A DNA stretch of 64,000 nt from Roseobacter fucihabitans. GTDB lineage: Bacteria; Pseudomonadota; Alphaproteobacteria; Rhodobacterales; Rhodobacteraceae. The first letter of the stretch is position 1; every line of letters starts with the position of its first letter. The notes under the pieces were generated by a model. It searched no databases. It was not told the DNA's origin and saw only the letters and a program-made list of their open reading frames with translations. Both the position numbers and the translations under genes were made by a program. The DNA lies in assembly GCF_014337925.2 (NCBI RefSeq), contig NZ_CP143423.1:4060501-4124500 (forward strand), given 5' to 3'. Below are positions 38,501 through 46,684 of the stretch, one piece after another.

Positions 38501-39350
38501 GTTCACGGCTGTAGCTGGCACGGTCGCCACCGCTGAATTGCGCGGGCTCATTGCCGCCATCCAGGATATCATTGCCCCGCCCGCCCCGAAGGTTGTCATT
38601 GCCGTCACCACCCCGAAGGGTGTCGTTACCATCTCCGCCTAAAAGCCCGTCATCGCCGCCCGCCCCTTCAAGCGTGTCGTTCCCGGCCAAACCGATAAAA
38701 AAATTGTTATTTCCGTCGCCCCGAATGATGTCGTTCAGCGCGGTGCCATCAACATTTTCGATCCCGGTCAATGAATCGATATCGCCCCACCCATCCACGG
38801 CCGTCCCGGTTGCCAGGTTAACGTCCACGCCGCGAAATATGGGACCAGCACCATCGAAACCGTTGTCGGTGTAAATCACAAGATCATCGTCGCGAACTGT
38901 GCCGATGTATGTGTCGTTGCCACTGCCTGCAACAAAAGTATGGCCAGTCGTTGCTGCAGGATCCTGGGACGCCCGCACAAAATCATTTCCGGCACGATCA
39001 AACGTATATGTGCCGCCCAGTCCACCAACATAAATCGCATCAGAAAAATTGGTGCCGTGGAAATTTTCCATGTCAATCAGCGTATCAATCTGGCCGGAGC
39101 CTTTGTTGACTGAAAACGCCAGAACCGACCCGATCGCAAGTGACGTGTTATTTATGACAATGCCATTTGTCAGCGGCGACGCATCATAGATTGCAACATC
39201 AAACCCCGCGCCGCCGTTCAAAATGTCCGACCCGAGCGAAGGTATCAGAAAATCATCCCCGCCCAGAGCCAGGTATTCATCATTGCCGTTTGTACCGACG
39301 AGTTGATTTGCAAACTGATCGTCGTTTTCAGTTCCGGTAATAATCGCCAT
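35511..39350 (-). CDS. Large RTX calcium-binding protein, probable type I secretion substrate
   Basis: A 1279-residue acidic protein without an N-terminal signal peptide. Its first two thirds contain about nine repeats of a module with the pattern V-D-x2-x-G-T-A-x-D-x-x-G-D-x-D-x3-x-I-E-x3-G-T, interleaved with short GGxGxDxUx calcium-binding runs. Residues about 915-1165 are an almost continuous RTX nonapeptide array. The end (FDYTASDFFA) is the short hydrophobic C-terminal signal of type I secretion substrates. It may be an adhesin, surface-layer-like or matrix protein; no enzymatic domain is seen. No hlyB/hlyD-type exporter genes are nearby. The ATG at 39350 has GGGGG upstream. The LuxR-type gene is divergent. 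Confidence 0.88.
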   Translation of the reverse strand: MAIITGTENDDQFANQLVGTNGNDEYLALGGDDFLIPSLGSDILNGGAGFDVAIYDASPLTNGIVINNTSLAIGSVLAFSVNKGSGQIDTLIDMENFHGTNFSDAIYVGGLGGTYTFDRAGNDFVRASQDPAATTGHTFVAGSGNDTYIGTVRDDDLVIYTDNGFDGAGPIFRGVDVNLATGTAVDGWGDIDSLTGIENVDGTALNDIIRGDGNNNFFIGLAGNDTLEGAGGDDGLLGGDGNDTLRGGDGNDNLRGGRGNDILDGGNEPAQFSGGDRASYSREHQDGGTQGIDASLITGTVIDTFGDTDTLINIEEIQGSIFNDLIVGAGGSDQLRGEGGNDTVTGNAGNDDLSGGSGNDTISGGAGDDFIEAGSGTDTISGGVGGFDELSYVFDTFFDGISTGVSVTFTNETDGTAIDFNGDTDSFTGIESVRGTNNADTFVGSIGTQSFRGFGGDDSFDGGAGDNDRIDYSRAHADLGAFQGVTVDMVAGTAIDAYGDNDTFVNIERIRGSDFADAITGNSDRNDLQGRDGDDVIDSFGGSNNYLEGGDGDDTLLARGQNDFVNGGNGDDTISLFENESGANPGFGSDTIAGAANGYFFLEYGGVSDSLTIDILLGTTVFSGGDIDAFTNIRNIGGGDGDDILLGDNSSEFQEFFSSRGNDTIDGRGGNRDRLIYDNRDETAVTVNFLTGTATGSFAGTDSFSNIESVRGTSGADTFIGGTQAYTEYQGLDGIDTYVGGTGQDRLSFTFDNNRGGTGAISVDLLAQTATDGFGNLETFTGIEQVIANDTNDTLFGDNNANILIGLGGDDFIDGRGGNNQIFGGDGNDTLRSSGASEIFGENGNDTIFAGLGTSETLDGGTGIDTLNTTLFNGSYVVDLATGLTNFAGELFTNFENITAGNGNDQLFGFEVDNIMIGGGGNDRILAFRGNDTIEGGLGDDTLNGGEGNDNISGGDGADLVFGQDGNDVISGGDGNDQLFGEAGNDNISGGLGDDTIGAADGSDTINAGGGNDTAFGGEGNDTVRGGTGNDRLFGSGGSDFIDGEDGNDELFGETGSDTLLGGAGDDDMNGGGGNDFMNGESGNDRMFGGSNEDTMFGGTGNDLLNGQTQDDDLFGQSGNDQLFGGDGFDLLDGGSGNDVLFGGNQGDTLVGGLGVDTLNGGSGFDTFDFNSVAESAFGSADTIAGFDGAGGFGGDIIDVSSIDANTGIAGNQAFTFLGAVSSAVGLGFGAGALWVQEFGGQTRLYANVNNDAIIDLEVRINDGAGTTAFDYTASDFFA
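35850..36600 (-). repeat. RTX nonapeptide tandem-repeat DNA
   Basis: This part of the RTX gene encodes consecutive GGxGNDxUx-type units, with the corresponding DNA repeating loosely every 27 bases (GGCAATGAC-like cores). Such arrays can expand or contract by recombination and are hard to assemble. Confidence 0.75.
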
Positions 39351-39618
39351 CGTGCATCCCCCAAAGTTCTTGGATTAAATTTTTTTGGGGTGGTCCAGAC
39401 CATCAAGGGCTATGTTCAGAAGCTAAAAAAGACCGGAATTATCGGCCGCCAGCATCGCGGATAGCGCCTAAGGCAAGAGAGGCCCCACTCACAAAACTTA
39501 ACAAGTCATTGACACAGGCGGTCTGTCATGGCCCATTTGGGCTATAAAAGATATATTTTGGGCGTTTATTGATTTTTTATCGCCCCTATTTTGAACAGAT
39601 TTTATTGTAGAGGTAACT

Positions 39619-40722
39619 GTGGTTTCCCTCGAGCAGTTCTGTAACGTGTCAAATGCGATCATGACGGCGGCTTTGGATGGGTCGTCCTGGGATGGTGTCG
39701 CCGATGCGCTGGCCGCCGCGGTGCCGGGTGTTCGAACACATCTTTTTGGACATGACACGGAAGACAGCGCTTTTCTGGGAATGGTTTCCTCGGGCTATGC
39801 GCCCGAGTACCTTGCCTCATTTAGTGATCATTATGGTAATCTGAATGCCTGGGCCCCGGCCTTTGCATCCATGCCCGTGGGCACAATTGCGGACAGCAGA
39901 GAGATGTGCCCGGAAGAAAAACTCATACAGACCGAATTCTATAACGACTGGGTTTTGCCGCAAGAGGATATCGTATTCGGAGGCGGGGCTGTTGTGGCAA
40001 AAACCCCCACGGCCTCCTTCCTGATCGGTGGGAATATACGGCGCAGGGACGAAGACAGGCTTGTCAAACCCTGGCTCGACCTGGTGCGTCAAATCACCCC
40101 GCAATTGCGGAGCGCATGGAAGATCAACCGTGAGCTTACAGATATGCGGATCGCCGCGCGGATCGGTTGCGGTGCCGGGCTGCCCACCATCATCTTGCAA
40201 ATGGATGGCCGGTTGGTGATGATCAATGATGCCGCAGAAACAATGATCACATCGCAGCCGGAGGTTTTTGAATTCTGCCATGGGAAGTTCTCTTTCACAC
40301 ATCCGAAAGCGCAGGCCTCTCTCAGCAGAGCCTTGTCCAGGGATGTTTCGTCATTGCCGAGAATGCAATTTGAGTTCACCATAAGCCCGCAATTGAGCTG
40401 CAAATCATTTCGGGTTTTACCAAGGTCAGATCTGATTTGGCCCACGCTGCTGGGTCCACGCTACGACAACCCCTGTATTGCGTTGATCTTCACAAACAAC
40501 ACGCGCAGCGCGACAAAAGCACAACGACTTGTAAATACCTTCGGGCTCACGACTGCCGAGGTTTCGGTCGTCCTTTTTCTGGCCGATGGAATGTCCCCAC
40601 GGGACATCGCCGAGAGGCGCTCTGTCAGCCTGAGCACAGTGCGGAACCAAATCAAATCTGCGGCGCAAAAATGCAATGTCAGCCGCCAGGTCGAAATCGC
40701 CAAAGTCGTCGCATTAACGTGA
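39619..40722 (+). CDS. LuxR-family (FixJ/NarL-type HTH) transcriptional regulator
   Basis: A 367-residue protein with a C-terminal LuxR-type helix-turn-helix (LTTAEVSVVLFLADGMSPRDIAERRSVS in parts, STVRNQIKSAAQKC, about residues 305-365). The first 290 residues are a unique sensor-like region with no autoinducer or receiver signature. The start is GTG 39619 after a weak GAGG. The 268-base gap to the RTX gene contains GCCC-ATTT-GGGC. The divergent arrangement suggests control of the RTX gene, which is inference. Confidence 0.8.
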   Translation: MVSLEQFCNVSNAIMTAALDGSSWDGVADALAAAVPGVRTHLFGHDTEDSAFLGMVSSGYAPEYLASFSDHYGNLNAWAPAFASMPVGTIADSREMCPEEKLIQTEFYNDWVLPQEDIVFGGGAVVAKTPTASFLIGGNIRRRDEDRLVKPWLDLVRQITPQLRSAWKINRELTDMRIAARIGCGAGLPTIILQMDGRLVMINDAAETMITSQPEVFEFCHGKFSFTHPKAQASLSRALSRDVSSLPRMQFEFTISPQLSCKSFRVLPRSDLIWPTLLGPRYDNPCIALIFTNNTRSATKAQRLVNTFGLTTAEVSVVLFLADGMSPRDIAERRSVSLSTVRNQIKSAAQKCNVSRQVEIAKVVALT

Positions 40723-40855
40723 TTTCTTTTGCGCCACTGCACCAATATTACCCAGCGACAGGCAAATTTTTAAAATCGACCGGGAACAGTTTCGTTTGGA
40801 TCCATCGACAGCGCCGGATCAAAGCCCCACCCGCGCGCAGTTGGACGTCTCAGGT

Positions 40856-41785
40856 TCAGCTTCCAAACTGTTCAGCCCGCGCTTGCCTGATCTCCTGCTT
40901 CACCTCAATCAGTTGCGCTGCGAGCTGCTCAAAATCAGCACGCAGCGGTGATGCACGCCTCCAATGCAATGCGATTTCATGGACCGCCAGAGGATGATCG
41001 ATCCGGCGCACAACGAACTCTGGATCGCGCACGGCTTCAGCCAGGGCGTAAAGAGACGGGAGCACGGCAACACCTGCGCCCATCACTGCCATCTGCCGCA
41101 CCGCATCCAGACTGCCACCCTGATAATCGTGACTGACATAGGCACCGGCCTCAGCAGCCAGTCGCTCCACAACATCAGCCAGCTTGAATTCCGGGCTCAG
41201 CGCCAACAGCGGTCGCCCCTTCAGATCTGCGGTCGTGACCGGGGTTGTCTCGCGTGACAATGGATCGTCGCTTGCGGCACAAATCCACAGGGTCTCGGCA
41301 AAAAGCGGGATGCTTTGAAGTTCGGGAGCCCCGTGGGGGGTTCCGATGACGGCATCGACCTTTCCCGCATGTAACAGTTCAAGCAATTGTACCGTTGCCC
41401 CCTCCTGAACGACAAGACGCAGGTCGGGAAAAAGCTGGTGCAGTCGGCGATTGGCAATCGGCATGAAATACGCGCCAATTGATGGCAGAACACCAATGGA
41501 AAGCCTGTCACCAAAAAGCCCGATCGACCCTTTTGCGATCGCCCTGAACTCACGCATTTCCTTCAAGATCACCCGCGCCCGGTCCAACAGCAACCGCCCC
41601 AGCGGCGTCAGCGTCACCCGCCGTGATGTGCGCTCAAAAAGCGCCGACCCAAGCTCTTCCTCCATAATTGCAAGTTGCTTGGAAAGGCTCGGCTGGCTGA
41701 CCGCAAGCGCATGCGCCGCCGCGCCAAACGCGTTGTAATCCGCGACGGCGACAAAATACTGTAGCTGGCGAAGTGTCGGGCGCAT
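40856..41785 (-). CDS. LysR-family transcriptional regulator
   Basis: A 309-residue protein with the N-terminal HTH (LRQLQYFVAVADYNAFGAAAH, ...VSQPSLSKQLAIMEEELG) and a substrate-binding domain of the OxyR-like subgroup. The OxyR peroxide-sensing cysteine position (around residue 200, here ALSPEFKLAD) holds no Cys, so it is not a redox OxyR by that mechanism. It is divergent from a small secreted protein gene, with a palindromic box between. Confidence 0.88.
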   Translation of the reverse strand: MRPTLRQLQYFVAVADYNAFGAAAHALAVSQPSLSKQLAIMEEELGSALFERTSRRVTLTPLGRLLLDRARVILKEMREFRAIAKGSIGLFGDRLSIGVLPSIGAYFMPIANRRLHQLFPDLRLVVQEGATVQLLELLHAGKVDAVIGTPHGAPELQSIPLFAETLWICAASDDPLSRETTPVTTADLKGRPLLALSPEFKLADVVERLAAEAGAYVSHDYQGGSLDAVRQMAVMGAGVAVLPSLYALAEAVRDPEFVVRRIDHPLAVHEIALHWRRASPLRADFEQLAAQLIEVKQEIRQARAEQFGS

Positions 41786-41804
41786 AAAGCGATCTTCCTT
41801 ATCA

Positions 41805-41819
41805 ATGCTTTAAAGCTAT
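41805..41819. promoter_or_regulatory. Candidate LysR-type binding box
   Basis: ATGCTTTAAAGCTAT contains the 10-base palindrome GCTTTAAAGC and fits the T-N11-A form of LysR-type operators. It lies just upstream of the LysR gene start and faces the divergent gene, a usual autoregulatory place. Confidence 0.45.
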
Positions 41820-41913
41820 GGATTTTTACATTTTTATCAATTGGTATTATGAATAATGCGTCCCTATTTTCTCCCTTAGAAGAAACATAAAATGAACCCG
41901 TCAGGAGATTATG

Positions 41914-42459
41914 ATGAAAATGACCCCTATGCTTACCGCCGCTCTAGTTCTCACTTGTGCCGCAGCTACCGCACAGGCAGGATCGACCAGCGCAGCCCAA
42001 GGCCTGACCCTTCCCGAGGTCACCGAGCTGAAGCGCGCTTGGGGTGATGGCATTGTCAACATCGGTGCCGTTCACACCCAGGGTGGCGATTACCGCCAGG
42101 CCGCCAAGGATCACATCCTGAACTTCTATGCATACGGCGAGCGTCCGGTGCTTTTTAAGCCAACGCTGGCCAGCGTCGATCAATTTCGGGGCACATTTGA
42201 CGAGGCCATGTCCTACTTCGTCGGCGGCGATTTAGCCGAAGACAGTGGTTTTGCCATCGCGCCTTACACGGATGTGCGGTGGGAAAGCGAAGGATCTGTG
42301 ATCAGTGGAGACACCGCAATGACGATGGGGAACTACTTTTTCATGCAGGCGGACGGCAATGAGGTTAAGGTTGAATATACCTTCGGGATCGAGAAACTAG
42401 ACAATGGTGAGACGAAGATCGTCCTGCACCATTCATCCCTCCCCTTTGTGCCAGGTTAA
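41914..42459 (+). CDS. Secreted SnoaL/NTF2-fold-like protein of unknown role
   Basis: An approximately 181-residue protein with a clear signal peptide (residues about 1-22, ending TAQA). The rest (NIGAVHTQGGDYRQAAKDHI, YAYGERPVLFKPTLASVDQF, then EVKVEYTFGIEKLDNGETKI and VLHHSSLPF) looks like an NTF2/SnoaL-like domain. Annotations of related proteins as cyclohydrolases would be misleading, as no such active site is visible. The ATG at 41914 has AGGAG at six bases; one three bases earlier is also possible. It is divergent from the LysR gene and ends flush against an IS200 remnant. Confidence 0.7.
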   Translation: MKMTPMLTAALVLTCAAATAQAGSTSAAQGLTLPEVTELKRAWGDGIVNIGAVHTQGGDYRQAAKDHILNFYAYGERPVLFKPTLASVDQFRGTFDEAMSYFVGGDLAEDSGFAIAPYTDVRWESEGSVISGDTAMTMGNYFFMQADGNEVKVEYTFGIEKLDNGETKIVLHHSSLPFVPG

Positions 42460-42737
42460 AGCGACATAAATCCAAAGCGCCTGCCCCAATAGCGGCGCTT
42501 CAACTGCGCGAATTCGCGCTGCACCTTGTGGGATAATCTGCCTTTCAGAAGCCGCACTAGATCACTCACAGCCAGCTTCGGCGGCACCGACACGAACATG
42601 TGGACGTGATCACACGACAGCACGCCACGAATGATCTCCACGCCCTTTTCGCGGCAAACCTGACGACAGATATCGCGCACCCAAAGCTGAATGCCGCCCT
42701 GCAAAACCTTGTAGCTATACGTCGTCGCCCAAACGAG
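42456..42737 (-). pseudogene. IS200/IS605-family tnpA fragment (internal part)
   Basis: About 94 codons match the tyrosine-type HUH transposase TnpA: LVWATTYSYKVLQGG, VRDICRQVC, GVLSCDHVHMFVSVPP (the HUH-type histidine pair) and RLLKGRLSHKVQREF, then RRYWGRRFG. The first approximately 15 codons and the final third with the catalytic Tyr are missing. It joins the resolvase remnant at about 42737 and ends at the stop of the preceding secreted-protein gene. Confidence 0.75.
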
Positions 42738-43240
42738 TGGCGGGCGATGGCGTGGAGTGGTTGCCCTTTGTGAAGCATGGTTCTGACCTGGTCTTGTTGA
42801 TGCATTGCGAGTTTGAACTTTCTGCCAAATTTCACACCGCGTTTTTGTGCGGAGGCGCTTCCGTCATTTGTCCGTTCATTGATGTGATTTCGTTCCAGCT
42901 CGGAAAGTCCTTCAAAAACAGTAAGTCAGAACTTTCCCATCGAACTTGTAGTGTCCGCCCAGGGCTCTCGGAGTGATCGGAACGTTGCCTCTGCGACTTC
43001 CACTTTTCGGTTTATCACAAAGAGATCATGCGTAGATCGCGCCAACCGGTCAAGGCTGGTGACGATGAGCATATCATTTGGGTGAAGGGCGCTCAGCATT
43101 TTTTCCAGTTGCGGGCGGCGGCGATCAAACCCAGTCAGTTTCTCCTGGAATATCTTGTCACAGCCCTTGGCCTGAAGGGGCTCTATTTGTGCTTCAAGGT
43201 TCTGTCCTGTCATGGAAACGCGCGCATAGCCGATCAGCAT
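42738..43240 (-). pseudogene. Tn3-type resolvase (tnpR) with an in-frame stop and truncated end
   Basis: The N-terminal serine-recombinase domain is intact (MLIGYARVSMTGQNLEAQ with the catalytic Ser, LTGFDRRRPQLEKMLS, DMLIVTSLDRLARST). At 42926-42928 a TGA interrupts the frame after SSMGKF. The same frame continues with LTVFEGLSELERNHINERT and the HTH region KLAMHQQDQVRTMLHKGQ before running into the IS200 fragment. A single nonsense change plus loss of the last residues explains the state. Confidence 0.75.
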
Positions 43241-43351
43241 GGTTTTGCGCCTGTTTTGATGCGCTGATACGGAACGGAATTGCGGATTCTGTAAGGCGCT
43301 GGTTTTGAACGCACAAAATATCGTTCCGTTTATTATGAGTTTTGGAACAGG

Positions 43352-45190
43352 TCATGCCGCCACCAGTATATCGTTCAGGGGCAGGCGCGTGGTCATATCG
43401 AGGTCAAAGACACCGTATGGGTTGATATGGCTGTATGGCAGCGGGTTCAGTGCCGCCATATCGCGGGCGGTCATTTTCGTGCGCCACACCTGATCCGCGA
43501 GGACATCCTGGATCATGAGTGTGTTCACATAGACCATGCTGGCCTGCAATAGATGCCATGACAGAACCGGGATCTCCTGGTCGTCGCGCCGGTTGGACAC
43601 CAGCTCATTACCGTTGCCGTAGAAGATGAAGTCGTTCACCCCGTTCCAGCGTTCAATCACGTTTAGGCCAGAATTGATCTCGCGGCGCAAACCTTTGTCA
43701 CTGAGGTATTGGCACAGGAAGATCGTCCTGGCTGCTTTGCCGAGTTCCAAAAGAGCCGCAAACACCGGGTGACTTTGGCCGGTTGGCCGCGGATGAAACG
43801 GCGTAGAATGGCCTCTTGTTCCGCGGTGCGTTGTTTCAGGGCCGCCGCCAGTTTGATCATTGCATCATAGTGCCGAGTGATCAGGTCCCAATTGATCGGC
43901 TTGGGTGCAAACAGCGGATCAGGATTTGGATGGGTGCGTTCGGGTTTTGGAAGAGCCCGCACCAGCTTTTGACGTGCTATTCCTTTAAACCGGGGCATGA
44001 GCTCAAACCCCGGCAAATAACAAAAGGCAAAGCCGACAACGCTCTGGCTGTGGGTGTCAACAAACTGGCGATCAATCTCCAAATCGGTACCGTGATGTAA
44101 AACGCCCTCGATCATCGACGCCACTTCTGAGGAAGATACCTGTTTCAGCTGCGAATGGATGCAGGTCGCCTTCGCATCGACGTGCCAGTAGATCATGACA
44201 CCCCGCCCGCCATAACGCTGATGCAACTCGGTCATCAGGTTCTGATCCCAGGATGCAAATTGGGTAGAATCTGACGCATAACTGCTGCTGCCATCGCCCC
44301 GGATGTCTGTGGCGCGAATGCGGTTCGTGGCATCGGCAATGGCACGGGTTGCGGCGCGCAATGCATTTTTGTGTATGAACCGTTGCCGAATATAGAGCAG
44401 CTCTTTGTAGGTCACATTATACGGTCCGGCCGCGACAGCCTTTAGCCCGATAGTGGTACCGATCCCATGGAGCGCCAGTAGAAGCCTGCGGGATACCTCA
44501 TCACCGGACAGGGTTTGTCGCGCGCCTGCCGTGGGGAAGGATTTGGTGAGGCCGATGCGCAGATCGACTTCCCCGAGCACATCCAACAGGCGGGTCATGG
44601 GCCATCGGCGGGTCAATTCCTCCTTCAGTGCATCCAGCATGGCCAGATCATCCTGAGCCTCCGGTGGTTTGAGCGATATCCGGGTTTTGCCGCTCCGCGA
44701 TTTCAGCACCACGTCTTTGTTGGAGGGCAGATCGCGGTCGAAAACGTCCAGGGCGGTGATGAGATCACCCTTGAGGCGTTCGACGAAAAGATCCGCTTCC
44801 AATGGCTGTCCAATATCCTGGAAATACTGCTCTTTTCTATCGTCAAAATCCTGTGGCAAATCCTGATCCGGATTGCAGCACCTGGTCGCGCCTTCAATCC
44901 ATACTGCCTTGGTGCGCAGACGCTCCCCCAGGCTTTGAAGGACATAAATCTCATAGTCGAGGCGGTTGAGGCGGGGTTGCCCGCCGGGTCCGGGTTCAAT
45001 GACAATATCTCGCCCCTTGGGTCTGACAACACCGTCCAGCGGCACCTCATCGAGAGAAAAGTGTTGCGGTTTCCTGCTTGTGTCTGTGATCAAAACTTCA
45101 AGGGCATCCAGAAGCGGGCGCCAGCTCTGATTGTTTGACCGAAAGGTGAGCGTCTTGAGGATCACCGGAAGAATGCGCCGGTAATGCTTG
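43352..45190 (-). pseudogene. Tn3-family transposase (tnpA), 5' truncated and frameshifted
   Basis: About 610 codons of a Tn3-type DDE transposase. The upstream part begins HYRRILPVILKTLTFRSNN at the junction with IS200 and covers LDVLGEVDLRIGLT, RGDGSSSYASDSTQF, DAKATCIHSQLKQV and HSQSVVGFAFCYLPGF. Near 43760 the frame shifts by one base: the first frame ends in unrelated residues, while the next continues with [34 protein letters not shown] and [12 protein letters not shown]. At least a third of the normal N-terminus is absent. Confidence 0.8.
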
Positions 45191-45457
45191 CTGTATTTTG
45201 TGGGACGACCTGCCCTTCATCAGCCGTACCAGATCACTGATTGCCAGTTTCGGTGGGACCGACACGAACATATGAACGTGATCGCTCGACAAAACGCCCT
45301 TGATGATCTCGACGCCGCTCTGCGCACAAACCTGGCGGCAGATATCACGGACCCGCAAGCGCAACAGGCCGCACAGTACCTTGAACCGGTATTTCGTCGA
45401 CCAGACCAGGTGATATCTGTGATAGTAAACGCAATGTTTGCCGGTCGAGTATTGCAT
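45098..45457 (-). pseudogene. IS200/IS605-family tnpA, N-terminal 91 codons, fused to Tn3 sequence
   Basis: Codons 1-91 (MQYSTGKHCVYYHRYHLVW, TKYRFKVLCGLLRLRVRDIC, SSDHVHMFVSVPP, LMKGRSSHKIQQ) are a normal TnpA start, with the HUH histidines present. At about 45190 the sequence passes into the out-of-frame Tn3 tnpA, so the catalytic Tyr is lost and the last 30 residues are shadow. The start has GGGGAGGA upstream, buried in the left-end hairpin as in other IS200 elements. Confidence 0.8.
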
Positions 45458-45460
45458 GTT

Positions 45461-45520
45461 CTTATCCTCCCCGGAAATGAGCCTTAAGACCTGCGACGGC
45501 TCATTTCTGGGGAGGATAAG
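45461..45520 (-). promoter_or_regulatory. IS200 left-end hairpin hiding the tnpA ribosome-binding site
   Basis: A stem of 23 positions with one mismatch: CTTATCCTCCCC-G-GAAATGAGCC against GGCTCATTTC-T-GGGGAGGATAAG, with a 14-base loop. The GGAGGA translation signal of tnpA is in the stem next to the start codon, which in IS200 keeps transposase synthesis low. Confidence 0.8.
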
Positions 45521-45541
45521 ATCATAAGACGATTCTTCGTG

Positions 45542-45576
45542 CTAAAGCGATCCCGTCTGGAAGACGGGGGGTTTAG
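45542..45576 (-). repeat. Outer IS200 end hairpin
   Basis: CCCGTCT (45552-45558) pairs with AGACGGG (45562-45568), and outer CTAAA pairs with TTTAG. It is the terminal palindrome recognised by HUH transposases or an anti-readthrough terminator at the element end. Confidence 0.65.
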
Positions 45577-46548
45577 ACCAATAAGTGGATACTAAATCGA
45601 CTTTAGCCTAACCTTTAACGCAAGGCTGCATCACATTGACGTTGAGCAGGACAAATCAGCACAAAAGAAACGCTGCGTTGGCAAACAAACGACCCTTGCC
45701 CAGTCAACCGTTTAACGCAACGAAAATAGGAACCAAAAGCCGGCCAGATGTGCAATCAAGAATGCCGACGCCCAAGCCCATCAACAATCGCCTTCCCCCG
45801 TCTGTGCCTTTTTACGCGTTTGTCGGGAAGCGATCTATCATCGTTCTCAATTCCAAAAAAATCAATACAATGATCGGACCTACCCAACCACCGTTTTACA
45901 TGCCGATCGTGTCACGCCAGAAGGCGCTGCACACCCAAATCCCATCGCGGCATCGGCCTCCTACTCCCCCGAAGCACATCGCCCACCATCATCCATTCAG
46001 CTGCAAGAAGATGTATTTTATAACTTTAAAACATAAACTTGTATCAACCAACGTCGCCGTACCAAGTGATCTTAACAGTCTTTTCAATGTGATCCTGACC
46101 ACCCAAACAGGTCATCGGCAGGTTCATGAAAGCAATCAAAAACCTTCCAAGGACCGTGTAGCCCCTCGCATGTCAATCACCATTGACGCGGCACCGAGTT
46201 TGTTTTTCTGGCGGCATCCGCAGGTTAAAATTGGTTAACAGACATGGTTCTGTCATCTCGCATGGCTTCAAGCAGCCACTGCCGTGCCGTGGGCAAAACG
46301 AAACGGTGGAAACCAGAAGTCGCCGTACGCGCCACATCCGCAAAATGGTCGATCACGCCATGGAGGTGATCTGCGACCGTCTTAGAAAAACGCCCGTCGA
46401 GGTCTTCTGCCAGAAAATGACAAGATCCCAACCCTGAGACTCACAAGAATAGCAACTCAACTGTCGCTCACCGAGACACCATTAGAAAAGACACACAGAA
46501 GGGTGCGCTTTTGTCTTTCTATCCGGGCGCAGCCTGTGCAAAGACACG
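45577..46548. other. Gene-free stretch between IS200 and rpsD
   Basis: About 970 bases, richer in A and T than the flanks. A 200-codon frame (45636-46238, + strand) has no ribosome-binding site, odd composition and no recognisable motif. A 68-codon frame on the - strand (46225-46431) is equally unsupported. I see no tRNA or other RNA gene. It is most likely decayed DNA. Confidence 0.5.
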
Positions 46549-46576
46549 TTGACTCCGCCCGACACGCGCGTATAAG
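46549..46576 (+). promoter_or_regulatory. Sigma-70-type promoter of rpsD
   Basis: TTGACT (-35) and TATAAG (-10) are separated by 16 bases, 108 bases upstream of the rpsD start. This is the strongest promoter-like pair in the gap. Confidence 0.6.
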
Positions 46577-46684
46577 CGCGGCTTCATTGGTGTTGGTGGC
46601 TCCCGCGAGGGACGGCCTGTCAGGCGCAAGCCAGAGGACAACGCCCTTCATGCCCAAATGGGCGCATATAGAAGGAGAACAGCC

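Larger units (their letters stand above)
42456..45576 (-). mobile_element. Nested remnant of a Tn3-family transposon flanked by truncated IS200/IS605 copies
   Basis: All parts lie in one orientation: a 3' truncated IS200 copy with its left-end hairpins (45191-45576), a Tn3-type tnpA missing its 5' part and frameshifted, a tnpR with an in-frame stop, and another IS200 tnpA fragment (42456-42737) that cuts off the tnpR 3' end. No complete terminal inverted repeats were found. Each component is broken, so the element is probably immobile by itself. Confidence 0.75.

Noticed and set aside
35716-38874. Pro/Ser-rich + strand frames and long + strand frames in the RTX region
   Set aside because: They are mirror images of the Gly/Asp/Asn-rich RTX repeats and have no start signals.
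41807-41816. GCTTTAAAGC considered as a transposon end
   Set aside because: It lies at the usual LysR operator position and has no matching copy at the other side of the IS region.
43663-43765. Possible programmed frameshift in Tn3 tnpA
   Set aside because: No canonical slippery heptamer is present and the gene is also truncated, so simple decay is more likely.
45636-46238. A 200-codon open frame on the + strand in the gap before rpsD
   Set aside because: It has no ribosome-binding site, an unusual Lys/Pro/His-rich composition and no domain-like pattern; treated as chance frame in decayed DNA.
46225-46431. A 68-codon frame on the - strand ending in ARQWLLEAM-like sequence
   Set aside because: It vaguely resembles the end of a regulator, but there is no start signal and no complete domain; not enough for a gene or pseudogene call.
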